Shown here: positions 1 to 7,851 of the stretch, one piece after another
How the letters are laid out: each line of letters starts with the position of its first letter
Numbering within the stretch: position 1 is the first letter of the stretch
Assembly (NCBI RefSeq): GCF_901538265.1
Contig: NZ_LR593886.1
Coordinates: 4,795,738-4,859,737, forward strand
Length of the DNA stretch: 64,000 nt
Source of the DNA: Gemmata massiliana
GTDB taxonomy: Bacteria > Planctomycetota > Planctomycetia > Gemmatales > Gemmataceae
Direction of reading: 5' to 3'
Program-made: the position numbers and the translations under genes
The notes under the pieces: model-generated
The model's database searches: none
What the model was told of the DNA's origin: nothing
The model's input: only the letters and a program-made list of their open reading frames with translations

Positions 1-684
1 GTCCAGACTCCCTTCGTAAAGTGCGCGGCCGATAATGCAGCCCGGAATCCCTTCGTCAATCAGTCGGCGCACGTGATCGAGGGTACAAACGCCTCCACTG
101 GCGATAACGGGGAGCGGAACCGCGGCCTTCATCTCCGCGAGTCCGGTAAAGTTCGGGCCGCTCATCATCCCGTCTTTCGCGATGTCCGTGTAAACGAGCG
201 CGGCGAGCGGCGAATCACTGACCTGCTTCGCGAGATCGACGGCTTTGACCTGGGAAACTTCGAGCCACCCCTCGGTCGCGACGAACCCGTTTTTCGCGTC
301 CACGCCCAGCACGATGTGATCCGGGTATCGCTTGGCGACCGTGCGGGTCCAGTCCGGGGACTGAAGTGCTTTGGTGCCGAGCACGGCCCACCGCACGCCC
401 CACCCGAAGACGGTTTCGAGGTCGGCGTCGGTACGTAACCCGCCCCCGAGTTGGACCGGAACCCCCGCGGCCTCGACGATCGCACGAATAACGGCGCCGT
501 TGATGGGCTTACCGGCTTTTGCGCCGTCGAGGTCGACAACGTGGATGCGATCGGCGCCGAGTTCGACCCACCGCCGCGCGACCGCGGCGGGGTCGTCCGA
601 GAACTCGGTCTTTTGCGAGTAATCGCCCTGCTTCAACCGCACGGCGCGGCCGTTAAGGAGATCAATTGCCGGGTAGATGAACAT
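1..684 (-). CDS. hisA: HisA, phosphoribosylformimino-5-aminoimidazole carboxamide ribotide isomerase (3' end off window)
   Basis: Catalyses the Amadori isomerisation of ProFAR to PRFAR, the fourth step of histidine synthesis, in the cytoplasm. The 228 visible codons read as a (beta/alpha)8 barrel. It opens with MFIYPAIDLLNG, carrying the catalytic base Asp8, and has the phosphate-binding VQLGGGLR near residue 80, the general acid Asp167 in YTDIAKDG, and IASGGV near 195. The family is about 240 residues long, so only some 12 C-terminal residues lie beyond the left edge. The ATG at 684 is chosen because the conserved strand-1 motif starts right after it. The upstream gene on the same strand ends 251 bases away beyond a long inverted repeat, so hisA probably has its own promoter. 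No other his gene is visible. Confidence 0.93.
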   Translation of the reverse strand, partial: MFIYPAIDLLNGRAVRLKQGDYSQKTEFSDDPAAVARRWVELGADRIHVVDLDGAKAGKPINGAVIRAIVEAAGVPVQLGGGLRTDADLETVFGWGVRWAVLGTKALQSPDWTRTVAKRYPDHIVLGVDAKNGFVATEGWLEVSQVKAVDLAKQVSDSPLAALVYTDIAKDGMMSGPNFTGLAEMKAAVPLPVIASGGVCTLDHVRRLIDEGIPGCIIGRALYEGSLD

Positions 685-802
685 GAATCGGTCCTTACAC
701 TCCGTGGTCATTCTTCACGGAGCGCGCGAGGAAAGCAAGGGAATTGAAGGAATCGTGAAGGACGAAGTCGGTCACAGTTTTGGCAAGATCAAAGAAATCG
801 TG

Positions 803-918
803 GGGATCGGCCACCAAAAAGCGCGACGGGCACGAAAGAAAACCGAAGGCCAAGAGTGGAATTACTCCAACTCTTTTCTTCGGTCTTCTTTCGTGCCCCG
901 TCGCTTTTCACCGATCTC
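803..918. repeat. Long imperfect inverted repeat in the hisA upstream gap
   Basis: Arms at about 816-848 and 878-908 pair over roughly 30 bases with a few mismatches. An inner hairpin, AGAGTGGA / TCCAACTCT, fills the loop, and pairing continues outward through GATCGG (805-810) and CCGATC (911-916). It could terminate the toroid gene that ends at 936, or be a small palindromic repeat element. There is no clear U-run, so a repeat element fits at least as well. I see no gene in the gap 685-935. Confidence 0.55.
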
Positions 919-935
919 CGCGGTTCTCGTGTTCG

Positions 936-2015
936 TTAGCGAGAGAGAGCGGGGAGATAGTCGTTGTCGAGTTGCAGGATCACGAGGGCGACGGCCGTAG
1001 AATAGCTGGGGCCGAAGTTGACGTCAGCCCAGCTCCCGTCTTTGGACTGCATGTCCTTGAGGGTTTTGAACAACTTGGTTCGCGTCTCGGACCAGCGGAG
1101 GAGATTTTGGTCCGCCGTTTCTGTGTCGATCTTGCGGTGCCCATTCTCACCCAATGCGAACGCGACCCGCGCGAGCTGGTACTGCTGTAGCATCGCGTAC
1201 ACGCCGCCGTCGCGGAGGAAGCGGAGCTGCTGCGGGGTGTTCGTGCTGTTCGCGTTGTTCACCCACTTCGCCAACTGTTCCGGGCGCCCGCCGTCTTGCA
1301 TGAGTACATCGGCCGCGGCCATCGCGCTGAACATCGGCTGCCCGTCGTTACCCGCCGGGAGCATTCCGTTCGCGATGCTGTAAATGATCCCACCTTCCTT
1401 GTTGGTCGCTCGGGTCAGGTACCGCACCGCCTTATCGGTTGCGGGCTTCGGCACGCTGATCCCGACCTTGCGGGCGGCGATGAGAGCTTGCAGCACGATC
1501 CCGGTGGACTGGCTGTCGTCGTACCCGCCGTTCTCGCCCGGCGCAACGAACCCCCACCCGCCGCTCGTGTTTTGGCGCTCCAGGAGGAACTTGGTGGCTT
1601 TGTCCAGCACTTTCGCGACCCGCTTGCGGCGGTCGTCATCGTCGTCCGAGTCGTAGGCGCACGCGAGAAACAACAGCGCGTGAGCGTGGGTCTGGATGTA
1701 CTGGTACGTCTCGTTCATGGAGCTACTGGCGAGTAACCCCTTGTCGTTCGTGTTCGCCTCGAACCAGTCGATCGTTTTGCGGATGTGCGGCGCGTAAGTT
1801 CCGGTCTTCGGCGTGCTGCCTTCCATCAGGAGGGCGAGCCCGGCGGTCGCGGTGATCGTGGTAGGCGAGATGCCGTTCATCCCCTCCCACGTGCCGTCGG
1901 CTTTCTGCTGGGCGGCGAGCCACTTTAACCCGGTCCGGACGGTTTCGCTCGCACCCTTATTGGGTGCCGGTGTTGCCAGAACTGCGAGGGCAATGGCTGC
2001 GGCTGCGGCGTGCAT
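936..2015 (-). CDS. Secreted prenyltransferase/squalene-oxidase-repeat (alpha/alpha toroid) protein
   Basis: Function unknown. The 359-residue protein starts with a short Ala-rich signal peptide (residues 1-17) and then carries repeats typical of the terpene-cyclase/prenyltransferase toroid fold: LKWLAAQQKADGTWEG (about 29-44), FLLERQNTSGGWGF (about 140), and KTLKDMQSKDGSWAD near the C terminus. The DxDD motif of class II terpene cyclases is not seen where a cyclase would need it, so an extracytoplasmic binding or scaffold role is more likely than catalysis. Its C terminus (GPSYSTAVALVILQL.N.YLP) matches that of the protein at 22356-23504, so the two are paralogues. The start is the only ATG that leaves a hydrophobic leader. 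It appears monocistronic. Confidence 0.75.
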   Translation of the reverse strand: MHAAAAAIALAVLATPAPNKGASETVRTGLKWLAAQQKADGTWEGMNGISPTTITATAGLALLMEGSTPKTGTYAPHIRKTIDWFEANTNDKGLLASSSMNETYQYIQTHAHALLFLACAYDSDDDDDRRKRVAKVLDKATKFLLERQNTSGGWGFVAPGENGGYDDSQSTGIVLQALIAARKVGISVPKPATDKAVRYLTRATNKEGGIIYSIANGMLPAGNDGQPMFSAMAAADVLMQDGGRPEQLAKWVNNANSTNTPQQLRFLRDGGVYAMLQQYQLARVAFALGENGHRKIDTETADQNLLRWSETRTKLFKTLKDMQSKDGSWADVNFGPSYSTAVALVILQLDNDYLPALSR

Positions 2016-2229
2016 TGGCGGCCCCCAGGTAAGAGCAAACGTTCCTTACCACTATGGACGCCTCACGGGGGCAAGATCAACAAGGAATCCGGATCGGATG
2101 CTCTTTTCGGTTTTGGTACCGGCTTTAGTACGGTGATCGGATCGCCGTTGCTTGAGGAGACTGTGGTCGGAGTGGTGCCCTAGACTCTAATCGGACCTGG
2201 CGACCGCATCCGAGCTGCGGCGTGCTTCA

Positions 2230-2500
2230 ATTCGGCAGACCGGAATCGTTCGGCCAGCGCCTCGACCTCCTCAACCTCCGCCTCTCGAGGCGGTGCGTCG
2301 CCAAACTCGCCACCCCCGATGTAGACCCTCGTCTCGCATCACCCAGGTCACGATCGAGCATCGGCCAATGTACCAAGACAGCACGGCACACGGGCGATCC
2401 CGGAACGTCCCTTCGCGGGGAGTAGACCACGCGGTTACCATCTGATGCCTCCCATGCCGAACGAATAAACTCTGCAGCGGCGGGGCCGAGTGAGCTACAC
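2230..2500 (-). pseudogene. Possible frameshifted gene remnant
   Basis: On the minus strand one frame gives AAAEFIRSAWEASDGNRVVY followed by SPRRDVPGSPVCRAVLVHWP. After about base 2345 the protein-like reading moves to another frame, RVYIGGGEFGDAPPREAEVE, followed by a Glu-rich helix and EALAERFRSAELKHAAARMR. Neither frame has a good start, and the 5' side runs straight into the palindrome at 2505-2545. I do not recognise a family. The frame switch and missing start suggest a decayed gene, but chance open frames in GC-rich DNA remain possible. Confidence 0.3.
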
Positions 2501-2504
2501 GCCG

Positions 2505-2545
2505 CAGAAAACCGAACTGGACCGCGGTCCAGTTCGGTTTCTGCG
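2505..2545. repeat. 41-base near-perfect palindrome
   Basis: The arms start with GCAGAAAACCGAACTGG and meet at a central CCGCGG. The inner 32 bases are an exact palindrome and the full element has one extra A in the left arm. There is almost no loop, unlike an ordinary terminator, and no T-run. It lies 25 bases past the stop of the small membrane-protein gene (2571-2870, minus strand), so it may still stop its transcript. Otherwise it may be a mobile-element end. Confidence 0.7.
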
Positions 2546-2570
2546 AAGGTGCCCGGGGTGTGAGTCGCGG

Positions 2571-2870
2571 CTACTGTTGCCTCGTGTCCCACGGCCGGGC
2601 CGACCGCGCTCCCTCGTCGTCGCGGTCGTCTTTATCCGCGCGCGAGCGGGATCTCACTCGGGCTGGCTTGCGCGTACCCACGGCCACGGACAGGATACCG
2701 CCGCCGACGCACACCAAACTACACAGAGCGCCACCGACCGCGTTCCAGAATCGTTGGTCCGCGGGTACGTTGTTACGTGCCGCTTGAGCGTTCACCGCGC
2801 CCGTTGATGCACCCGCCAACGCTCCGAAAGCAATCAGCAGCACGCCGCCTACCAGAGCCAATGTTCTCAT
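2571..2870 (-). CDS. Small membrane or secreted hypothetical protein
   Basis: Not recognised. The 99-residue product has two hydrophobic segments. One at residues 1-20 (RTLALVGGVLLIAFGALAG) could be a signal peptide or membrane helix; the second is at about 47-65 (GGALCSLVCVGGGILSVAVG). A strongly charged Arg/Lys/Asp tail ends the protein, suggesting a small helical hairpin with a cytoplasmic tail. The ATG at 2870 is preferred over an in-frame upstream start because an AAGGAAA ribosome-binding site lies just before it and the hydrophobic segment begins immediately. It lies downstream of the HDOD gene on the same strand (94-base gap). Confidence 0.5.
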   Translation of the reverse strand: MRTLALVGGVLLIAFGALAGASTGAVNAQAARNNVPADQRFWNAVGGALCSLVCVGGGILSVAVGTRKPARVRSRSRADKDDRDDEGARSARPWDTRQQ

Positions 2871-2963
2871 CCGATTTCCTTCGCCCTTCCTGCCAAACTT
2901 GGGATTGGTTTGTCGGTCAATGCCTGTACTCAATTGCTCCGGGCGGCAAAAGTTCCCGTTGCA

Positions 2964-3914
2964 TTAGTGCGAACTCAGTTCGCGTTCGGCCGTGGTGACC
3001 GCGTCACGCATGAGTTCGGGAAGCGTTGTGATTAGCCGCTTCTGGCGCTCCCCGCCCCATCCAGCGACCAGGAACGGCAGCCGCGGATTCGTCAGCGGAT
3101 TGTAGTTCTCGGTCGTTCCGCCGCACTGGAGGTGATTGGCCATGTGATCGGCCGCGGCCACGAGAGCCACGAGGCGCGATCCCGCGCCGGGCGGGCGCGG
3201 CGCGTGGTGGTGCCGGATCACTTCGACCAGTTCCGGTGGCAGGTTACTCAGTTCGGCGAACCACCCGCCCAGCGCACAGTGATCGGCCCCGATCGCCGCG
3301 CGTTCGCGTGCGAGCAGGTCGCCTTCCTCTCGGAAGTCCATCGCGCCCGCGAGTGCGAGGCTCTCCGGGTCGGCGAGTGCGATCAGCACCCGGCCGAGGT
3401 CGTGGAGCAGCCCGGCCGAATATTCTTCCCCGTGGAACCCGAGTCGGTGCGTGCGGTTGAGTTGAGCGCAGATGGACGCGGTCACGAACCCGTGGTGCCA
3501 CAGTGTTCGGCGCTCGAATTCACCGGTGGTTGCGCGCTCGCGGAGCCGTCCGCGCAACCCGATCGCGGTGACCATGCTCCTGCACGTCCACAGCCCGAGC
3601 CGTACTACTGCTTGATCGAGTCGGATGGTCGGCGCACCGCCGGCGAAGAGGGCGCTGTTTGCGACGCGGAGCAACCCGGTTGCCAGTGCCGCGTCCTCTC
3701 GGATCAGGTCGGCGATGGCGGCGAGGGAGACGTTGGGGTCTTCCATCAGTGCGAGTGCTCGCGTCGCCGTGACTGGCAGCGGCGGCATCTCGTCGACGAG
3801 TCGGCGGATCTGTTGTTCGAGCCGAACGGCGCGCTCCGCCGCAGACGGGGCTGCGGGCGCGCTCGAAGTGAACATCGAGCGCAGGGTGTCGGAAAATCGC
3901 TTCAGGAGTGCCAC
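2964..3914 (-). CDS. HDOD-domain protein
   Basis: HDOD proteins are regulatory relatives of HD hydrolases and are usually non-catalytic signalling or scaffold modules. In this 316-residue protein the domain spans about 32-260. It has the typical entry MPPLPVTATRAL (about 43-54), RVANSALF (83-90), the LDQAVVRLGLW block (99-109), and a retained His-Asp pair at 171-172 in AGLLHDLGRVL. A second His-rich stretch, IRHHHAPRPPG (233-243), follows. Residues 1-30 form an Ala/Ser-rich linker with no membrane segment. Translation starts at GTG (3914) behind an AGGGG site. It is the last of a three-gene unit: the ferredoxin gene ends 40 bases upstream and itself overlaps the NYN gene. Confidence 0.88.
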   Translation of the reverse strand: MALLKRFSDTLRSMFTSSAPAAPSAAERAVRLEQQIRRLVDEMPPLPVTATRALALMEDPNVSLAAIADLIREDAALATGLLRVANSALFAGGAPTIRLDQAVVRLGLWTCRSMVTAIGLRGRLRERATTGEFERRTLWHHGFVTASICAQLNRTHRLGFHGEEYSAGLLHDLGRVLIALADPESLALAGAMDFREEGDLLARERAAIGADHCALGGWFAELSNLPPELVEVIRHHHAPRPPGAGSRLVALVAAADHMANHLQCGGTTENYNPLTNPRLPFLVAGWGGERQKRLITTLPELMRDAVTTAERELSSH

Positions 3915-3954
3915 ACCGGCCCCTTTTTGCGGCAGGCATGCCGGACGTGCCGGG

Positions 3955-5007
3955 TCACAGGCCCAGGTTGTCCAGGTCGTCCACGAGTCGGTCCAGGTCG
4001 TCCTTCGGTCCCGCGGATTTGTCTGCTTGACGCTTCGGAATGCCCACGCTCATACCGACCGCGGCGCGCCCGTCGTTCTGCAGCTCCCGGTCGCGTTCCT
4101 GGACCGCGGCGCCGAGGGCGTCCCCCATGTCGCCACCGAACAGTCGGCTCAGGTCGATCTTCAACCCGCCGACCGCGGCGCCTGTTTCCGCGCCGGCGAT
4201 CGCGGGAGATTTGTATTCGGGGAAAATGATCGCCTGTTGCGGGCACACGCGACTGCACGCGGGGCAGCCCTTCTTGCACTGGTCCTGGTTCTCGACCAGG
4301 ATGCGTTCGATGGAATCGACCCCATAAACCCCGAACAGGCAGAAGTCGAGGCACTCCAAACAGTTCGTGCAACGGCTGTAGTCGATGACCGGGTACCACC
4401 GGCGCCCCGCGGGCGCGAGCATTGCCTCGGGAGTGAACGCGCGCTGTTCGGGCGGCAGTTCCGGTTCGGGTTTCGAGAGCGACAGCCCGAGTTGAAGAAC
4501 TGGGGCCTTGTTTGCGGCTCGTTCGCGTGCCTTCGTGTCGCGCCGGTCGCGGCACTCTGCGGTGATGCGCTTGATTTCCGCGACGAACGCCTCGTGCTTG
4601 TTCGAGTCCCTCAAATCGAGCGTGTAAATGTGCCGATCCGGGATCTCTCCGCTCGGACCGATCGCTTCGGGTCTGTCGACCGGCGTGTCGGCTTCCGCTT
4701 CGTCATCGTCGTCCGAGGCCGCCTTCAGTTGCGTTTCGCCGAAGTGCCCCTTGATGCCGTCGCGGTCGAGCAGCCAGAACGCGGCGCGCGGGTACAACCA
4801 CGACAGCACGACCATGTCGCCTTTGACGCCGCCGAGGAAGAGGCGCCCGGAGTGATCGGGACCGAGGTCGTACAGGTTGGGGACGACCGAAACTTCCAGG
4901 TCCGGTTCGAGTAAGAGCGCTGCGACGACGCTCTCTTCGAGCGCCCGCTTCGCCGGGTGCTTTCCCGGGGCTTGCGAGAGAACGACGGTAACGCGCGAAC
5001 GACTCAT
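3955..5007 (-). CDS. 8-Cys di-[4Fe-4S] ferredoxin-domain protein
   Basis: A 350-residue soluble protein. Residues 1-100 form a Rossmann-like domain unknown to me (RVTVVLSQAPGKHPAKRALE; VVPNLYDLG; GGVKGDMVVLSWLYPRAAFW). An acidic linker (about 99-112) follows. At 213-255 there are two clusters, CTNCLECLDFC (Cys213, 216, 219, 223) and CKKGCPACSRVCP (Cys244, 248, 251, 255), fitting two [4Fe-4S] centres. The C-terminal 80 residues are hydrophilic and end in an acidic tail. Electron transfer is the obvious role; the partner is unknown. The ATG overlaps the stop of the NYN gene as ATGA, implying coupled translation, and an HDOD gene follows after 40 bases. Confidence 0.8.
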   Translation of the reverse strand: MSRSRVTVVLSQAPGKHPAKRALEESVVAALLLEPDLEVSVVPNLYDLGPDHSGRLFLGGVKGDMVVLSWLYPRAAFWLLDRDGIKGHFGETQLKAASDDDDEAEADTPVDRPEAIGPSGEIPDRHIYTLDLRDSNKHEAFVAEIKRITAECRDRRDTKARERAANKAPVLQLGLSLSKPEPELPPEQRAFTPEAMLAPAGRRWYPVIDYSRCTNCLECLDFCLFGVYGVDSIERILVENQDQCKKGCPACSRVCPQQAIIFPEYKSPAIAGAETGAAVGGLKIDLSRLFGGDMGDALGAAVQERDRELQNDGRAAVGMSVGIPKRQADKSAGPKDDLDRLVDDLDNLGL

Positions 5008-7274
5008 GCGGGCTCCGGTGGCGGTGGCGGTGGCGGCAGCGGCGGTAACAGGGCGGACGGTGGTATCGGGGGAGGTGTTATCTTATCGGCCGGGGCGCGC
5101 GTTTCAGCGGACGGCGGCACGAGTCGGGTCGATGACCCCGCGGAGAAGCGCTCGACCCCGATCTCCAGTCCCGAGAAGAGTACGTCTTCATCGGGCACCC
5201 ACTCCGCGACCGGTGTCACTTCCTCCACCGGTTCCCCCTCGTTCTCTACCGACGGCGCGAACACGACTAACTCTGATTCCGACGGAATGGGGAGCGGTTC
5301 GACGTCTGCGATCGGGATGACTTGCACGGCCGGTTCGATGACCGCCGCGACCGCTTCACTCGTGATCGCTGAAACGTCAACGATCTCGGACGCGGGCGCG
5401 TCAAACGGTTCGGGCGTTTTCGTCGGTTCGGGATGAGGTTTATCGAGTATTTCACCATCGAAAGCGAACGGGTCGACGTCGGGTGCCGCAGCTTCCGCTG
5501 TCGGCGCTGAACTCGCCCCGGCGTCTGACCGGGCAAGTTCGGCGCTCTCCTCTGTCGGAGTGGTGACGTCCAATTCCGGTATCGGCACCAATTCGGTTTC
5601 GTCGGAGGACTGATACACGCTCAGAATCGTGGTCCCGATCTCCGGGAGCAGTTCGTCGGTGTACGGACCCGCTTCGATCGCCGCGACGAACGCCTCCGGC
5701 TGGATCGGGTCGGGTACGCCTTTTTCTTCCAGTCGAATCGCGAGCAGTTTGAGCATGATCCCGAGAACGGCCCAGCGGATGTGGCCCGGTTCCGTGACAT
5801 CGGGGTGGAGCGTGACGCGCTCCTCTTCTTCCAGGATCGCGTGCGAGAGCCCGAGTAGAGTGAACGCGCGGCGCACGTGCGATCGGTAGTTATCGACGCG
5901 CATATCGTCTTCGGTCGCGTAGAGCCGTTCGAGGAGTTGCCCGCGCTGGAGCGTTCCGGCTCCGCCTGCTGTGGGGTGGAGTGCGGTGAACGTGTCCGCA
6001 CACACGCGCTCGATCGATGGCCAGGGCGTCGGGTGGATGCGCGTGTGTTCTGTGTCCGTGCCCTTTGCTCCGCCCTTCTGAAGTAATTTCCGGTATTCGT
6101 CCGGTGTGTGAACGCCGCTCACCTGTGGTTTTGGGGCGGGCGGAGGTGCGAATTCCGGTTCCGCGAGGGCGGTAACGATTTCCGCAGTTGCCTGTTCGAT
6201 TGTGGTTCCGGGGTCGAATGCCGCTGCGAGTGCTTCCGGCCGGATCGGTCCCTTCACCCCGTTTTCGGAGAGGCGGCAATTCAGGACGTACACGACGTAC
6301 CGCAACAGTTTTTGCCGGATCTCTTCGCCGGTCGTTTCTGCTGCGAGCGTGTAAGCACCACCCGGGACCGACGGCACCGGGAGCGAACAGCGGACGGCCG
6401 AGTGAATCAGCGCGACGTGGGCCGCGAGGTCAGCGGTTCCCGTTGTGCGGGCGGCGGCCTGGAGCCGGGCCATGAGATCGATGGACGTTGCGGGGCTACC
6501 GGTGGGGGGCGCCAGGGCTGTGACAACCGCATCACAGACCCAGACAAGGGCGGTCCACGGAACGGTCAGCACGCGGGCCTCGTTCGCGTCCGTTCGGCCG
6601 CTCGCGAGCAGGTACTTGTAGTGTTCAGCGGTGTGCGGTTCCAGCGTCGAGCGTTCGGCCGGTGTCGGGCGCGTGCTCGTTCGTGTTACGCTTTTGAACC
6701 CGTTCCTGCCGTTGGATTTGGGCGGCTCACTCGCGATGGGAGCGCGCACCTGTCGCTCCCCGCTGCCTGCGGGGACGAGGCTCTCGAACAGCTCGAACTT
6801 GTCGGCGAATCGTTGAATCAGATCGTTGGTCGCGCCGGTGACCGCGATTACCGAAACGGTGTGCCCGCGGCGCTTCAGTTCCAGGATCACCGGAATGAAG
6901 TCCGCGTCACCGGAAACGAGAACGAAATGTTCGAGTGGGGCGCCCGGGCTGAGCAGCGCGACCGCGTCCATCGCGAGCTTCATGTCAGCGGCGTTCTTGT
7001 TCGCGGACTTCCCGGACAGGCGGAACACCTGGACCGGTTCGACGCCCTGGCGCATCAAGTCTTGGGGTTCGACGCGCAGAGATTCAAAGTCGGCATACGC
7101 GCGCCGAACCGCGAACGGGAGCCCGGTCATACGTTGAGCGTGCCGGACCAGGTTCTTCATGTCCTCGGCGAACGACGGCCGCTCTTCGACCCGGATGCCC
7201 CTGTTATTGAAGTAGTCGACCCGGCTCAAAAAGAAGTTTTCAAGATCTATCAGTAGTACGGCTGATGGCTTCAT
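5004..7274 (-). CDS. NYN-domain (LabA/DUF88-like) nuclease with a duplicated central domain
   Basis: NYN domains are PIN-like metal-dependent RNases. Residues 1-168 carry the complete acidic set: LLIDLENFF (Asp10, Asn13), NAADMKLAMDA (Asp97, Asp103) and LVSGDADFIPVI (Asp123, Asp125). Two related units follow, at about 215-375 (EHYKYLLASG, TVPWTALVWVCDAVVTAL) and 390-550 (DEYRKLLQKG, PTPWPSIERVCADTFTAL). Each ends in a similar helical segment with GPIRPEALAAAF / DPIQPEAFVAAI. I do not recognise this unit; it may be a winged-helix RNA-binding module. Residues 560-756 are acidic and Pro-rich, ending in a polyproline tail, probably disordered. It is the first gene of the NYN-ferredoxin-HDOD operon. 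The 756-residue length is far above simple NYN proteins (about 160-250). Confidence 0.85.
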   Translation of the reverse strand: MKPSAVLLIDLENFFLSRVDYFNNRGIRVEERPSFAEDMKNLVRHAQRMTGLPFAVRRAYADFESLRVEPQDLMRQGVEPVQVFRLSGKSANKNAADMKLAMDAVALLSPGAPLEHFVLVSGDADFIPVILELKRRGHTVSVIAVTGATNDLIQRFADKFELFESLVPAGSGERQVRAPIASEPPKSNGRNGFKSVTRTSTRPTPAERSTLEPHTAEHYKYLLASGRTDANEARVLTVPWTALVWVCDAVVTALAPPTGSPATSIDLMARLQAAARTTGTADLAAHVALIHSAVRCSLPVPSVPGGAYTLAAETTGEEIRQKLLRYVVYVLNCRLSENGVKGPIRPEALAAAFDPGTTIEQATAEIVTALAEPEFAPPPAPKPQVSGVHTPDEYRKLLQKGGAKGTDTEHTRIHPTPWPSIERVCADTFTALHPTAGGAGTLQRGQLLERLYATEDDMRVDNYRSHVRRAFTLLGLSHAILEEEERVTLHPDVTEPGHIRWAVLGIMLKLLAIRLEEKGVPDPIQPEAFVAAIEAGPYTDELLPEIGTTILSVYQSSDETELVPIPELDVTTPTEESAELARSDAGASSAPTAEAAAPDVDPFAFDGEILDKPHPEPTKTPEPFDAPASEIVDVSAITSEAVAAVIEPAVQVIPIADVEPLPIPSESELVVFAPSVENEGEPVEEVTPVAEWVPDEDVLFSGLEIGVERFSAGSSTRLVPPSAETRAPADKITPPPIPPSALLPPLPPPPPPPEPA

Positions 7275-7337
7275 GGGCGCCTCGTCCGTCCGGTGATCTG
7301 GTAGATCGTAACACCCGCGGGGGCGCGGAACAACCGA

Positions 7338-7802
7338 TCACTCGTCGCTCGCGTTGATCTGCCCCTTGAGTACCCGCTGTGTGGCCTCCCAGCCGGCTTC
7401 GAGGTGGGCGAAGTAGGCGCTCGGGTCGAGTGTGTCAGTCAATTCACCTGTAAGTTCAAAGAGCCACCCGCGCCCGTAGTTGTCGAGGTTGATCGTTCCC
7501 GGGTCTTCTAGAAGCGCGGCGTTGAACCGCACGATCCGCCCCGCGCCCGGCGCGTACAGCCCGGACGTGGCCTTCTGCGTCTCGATGAATCCGATCTCCT
7601 GCTTCGCGGTGACGAGCCCCGGTTCGATCCGCCATTCAAGGAAGTAGACGTCCTGCATGAGCCGCACCGCGTAGGCGGTGAACCCGAAGACGTGAACTCC
7701 GTCCTCACCGGGTCGGCACCACATGTGGTTCTTGCAGTAGCGCAAGTCGCCCGGCACCGGTGCCGGGTGTTTGCCCATCATGAACGTGAGCGGTTCGGAC
7801 AT
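7338..7802 (-). CDS. GcvH-like lipoyl-carrier protein
   Basis: Glycine cleavage H proteins carry a lipoyl arm between the P, T and L proteins. This 154-residue protein keeps the family landmarks: YCKNHMWCR (22-30; usual form YTKSHEW), VFGFTAYAVRLMQDVYFLEW, the lipoyl-lysine motif ETQKATSGLYAPGAG with Lys77, and a terminal NLDNYGRGWLFEL. It is longer than typical H proteins (about 125-130), with extra residues at both ends. No gcvT, gcvP or lipoate ligase gene is visible, so it may serve glycine cleavage encoded elsewhere or a different lipoyl-dependent process. The start at MSEPLTF (7802) is preferred over one 16 codons upstream because GGTGA lies just before it. Confidence 0.75.
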   Translation of the reverse strand: MSEPLTFMMGKHPAPVPGDLRYCKNHMWCRPGEDGVHVFGFTAYAVRLMQDVYFLEWRIEPGLVTAKQEIGFIETQKATSGLYAPGAGRIVRFNAALLEDPGTINLDNYGRGWLFELTGELTDTLDPSAYFAHLEAGWEATQRVLKGQINASDE

Positions 7803-7851
7803 GAGGCGTTTCACCGGGGATGCGGAACCGCGGACGGCAGCAGAAAACATC

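Larger units (their letters stand above)
2016..2570. other. 555-base gap with a gene remnant and a near-perfect palindrome
   Basis: There is no intact gene. Bases 2016-2225 show nothing recognisable beyond possible promoter sequence for the toroid gene. Bases 2230-2500 read on the minus strand as protein-like segments in two different frames (separate entry), and 2505-2545 is a palindrome. Confidence 0.6.

Noticed and set aside
3132..4229. Long plus-strand open frame antisense to the HDOD and ferredoxin genes
   Set aside because: It is Arg/Gly/Pro-rich with no domain motif and mirrors two well-supported minus-strand genes; such frames are expected in GC-rich DNA.
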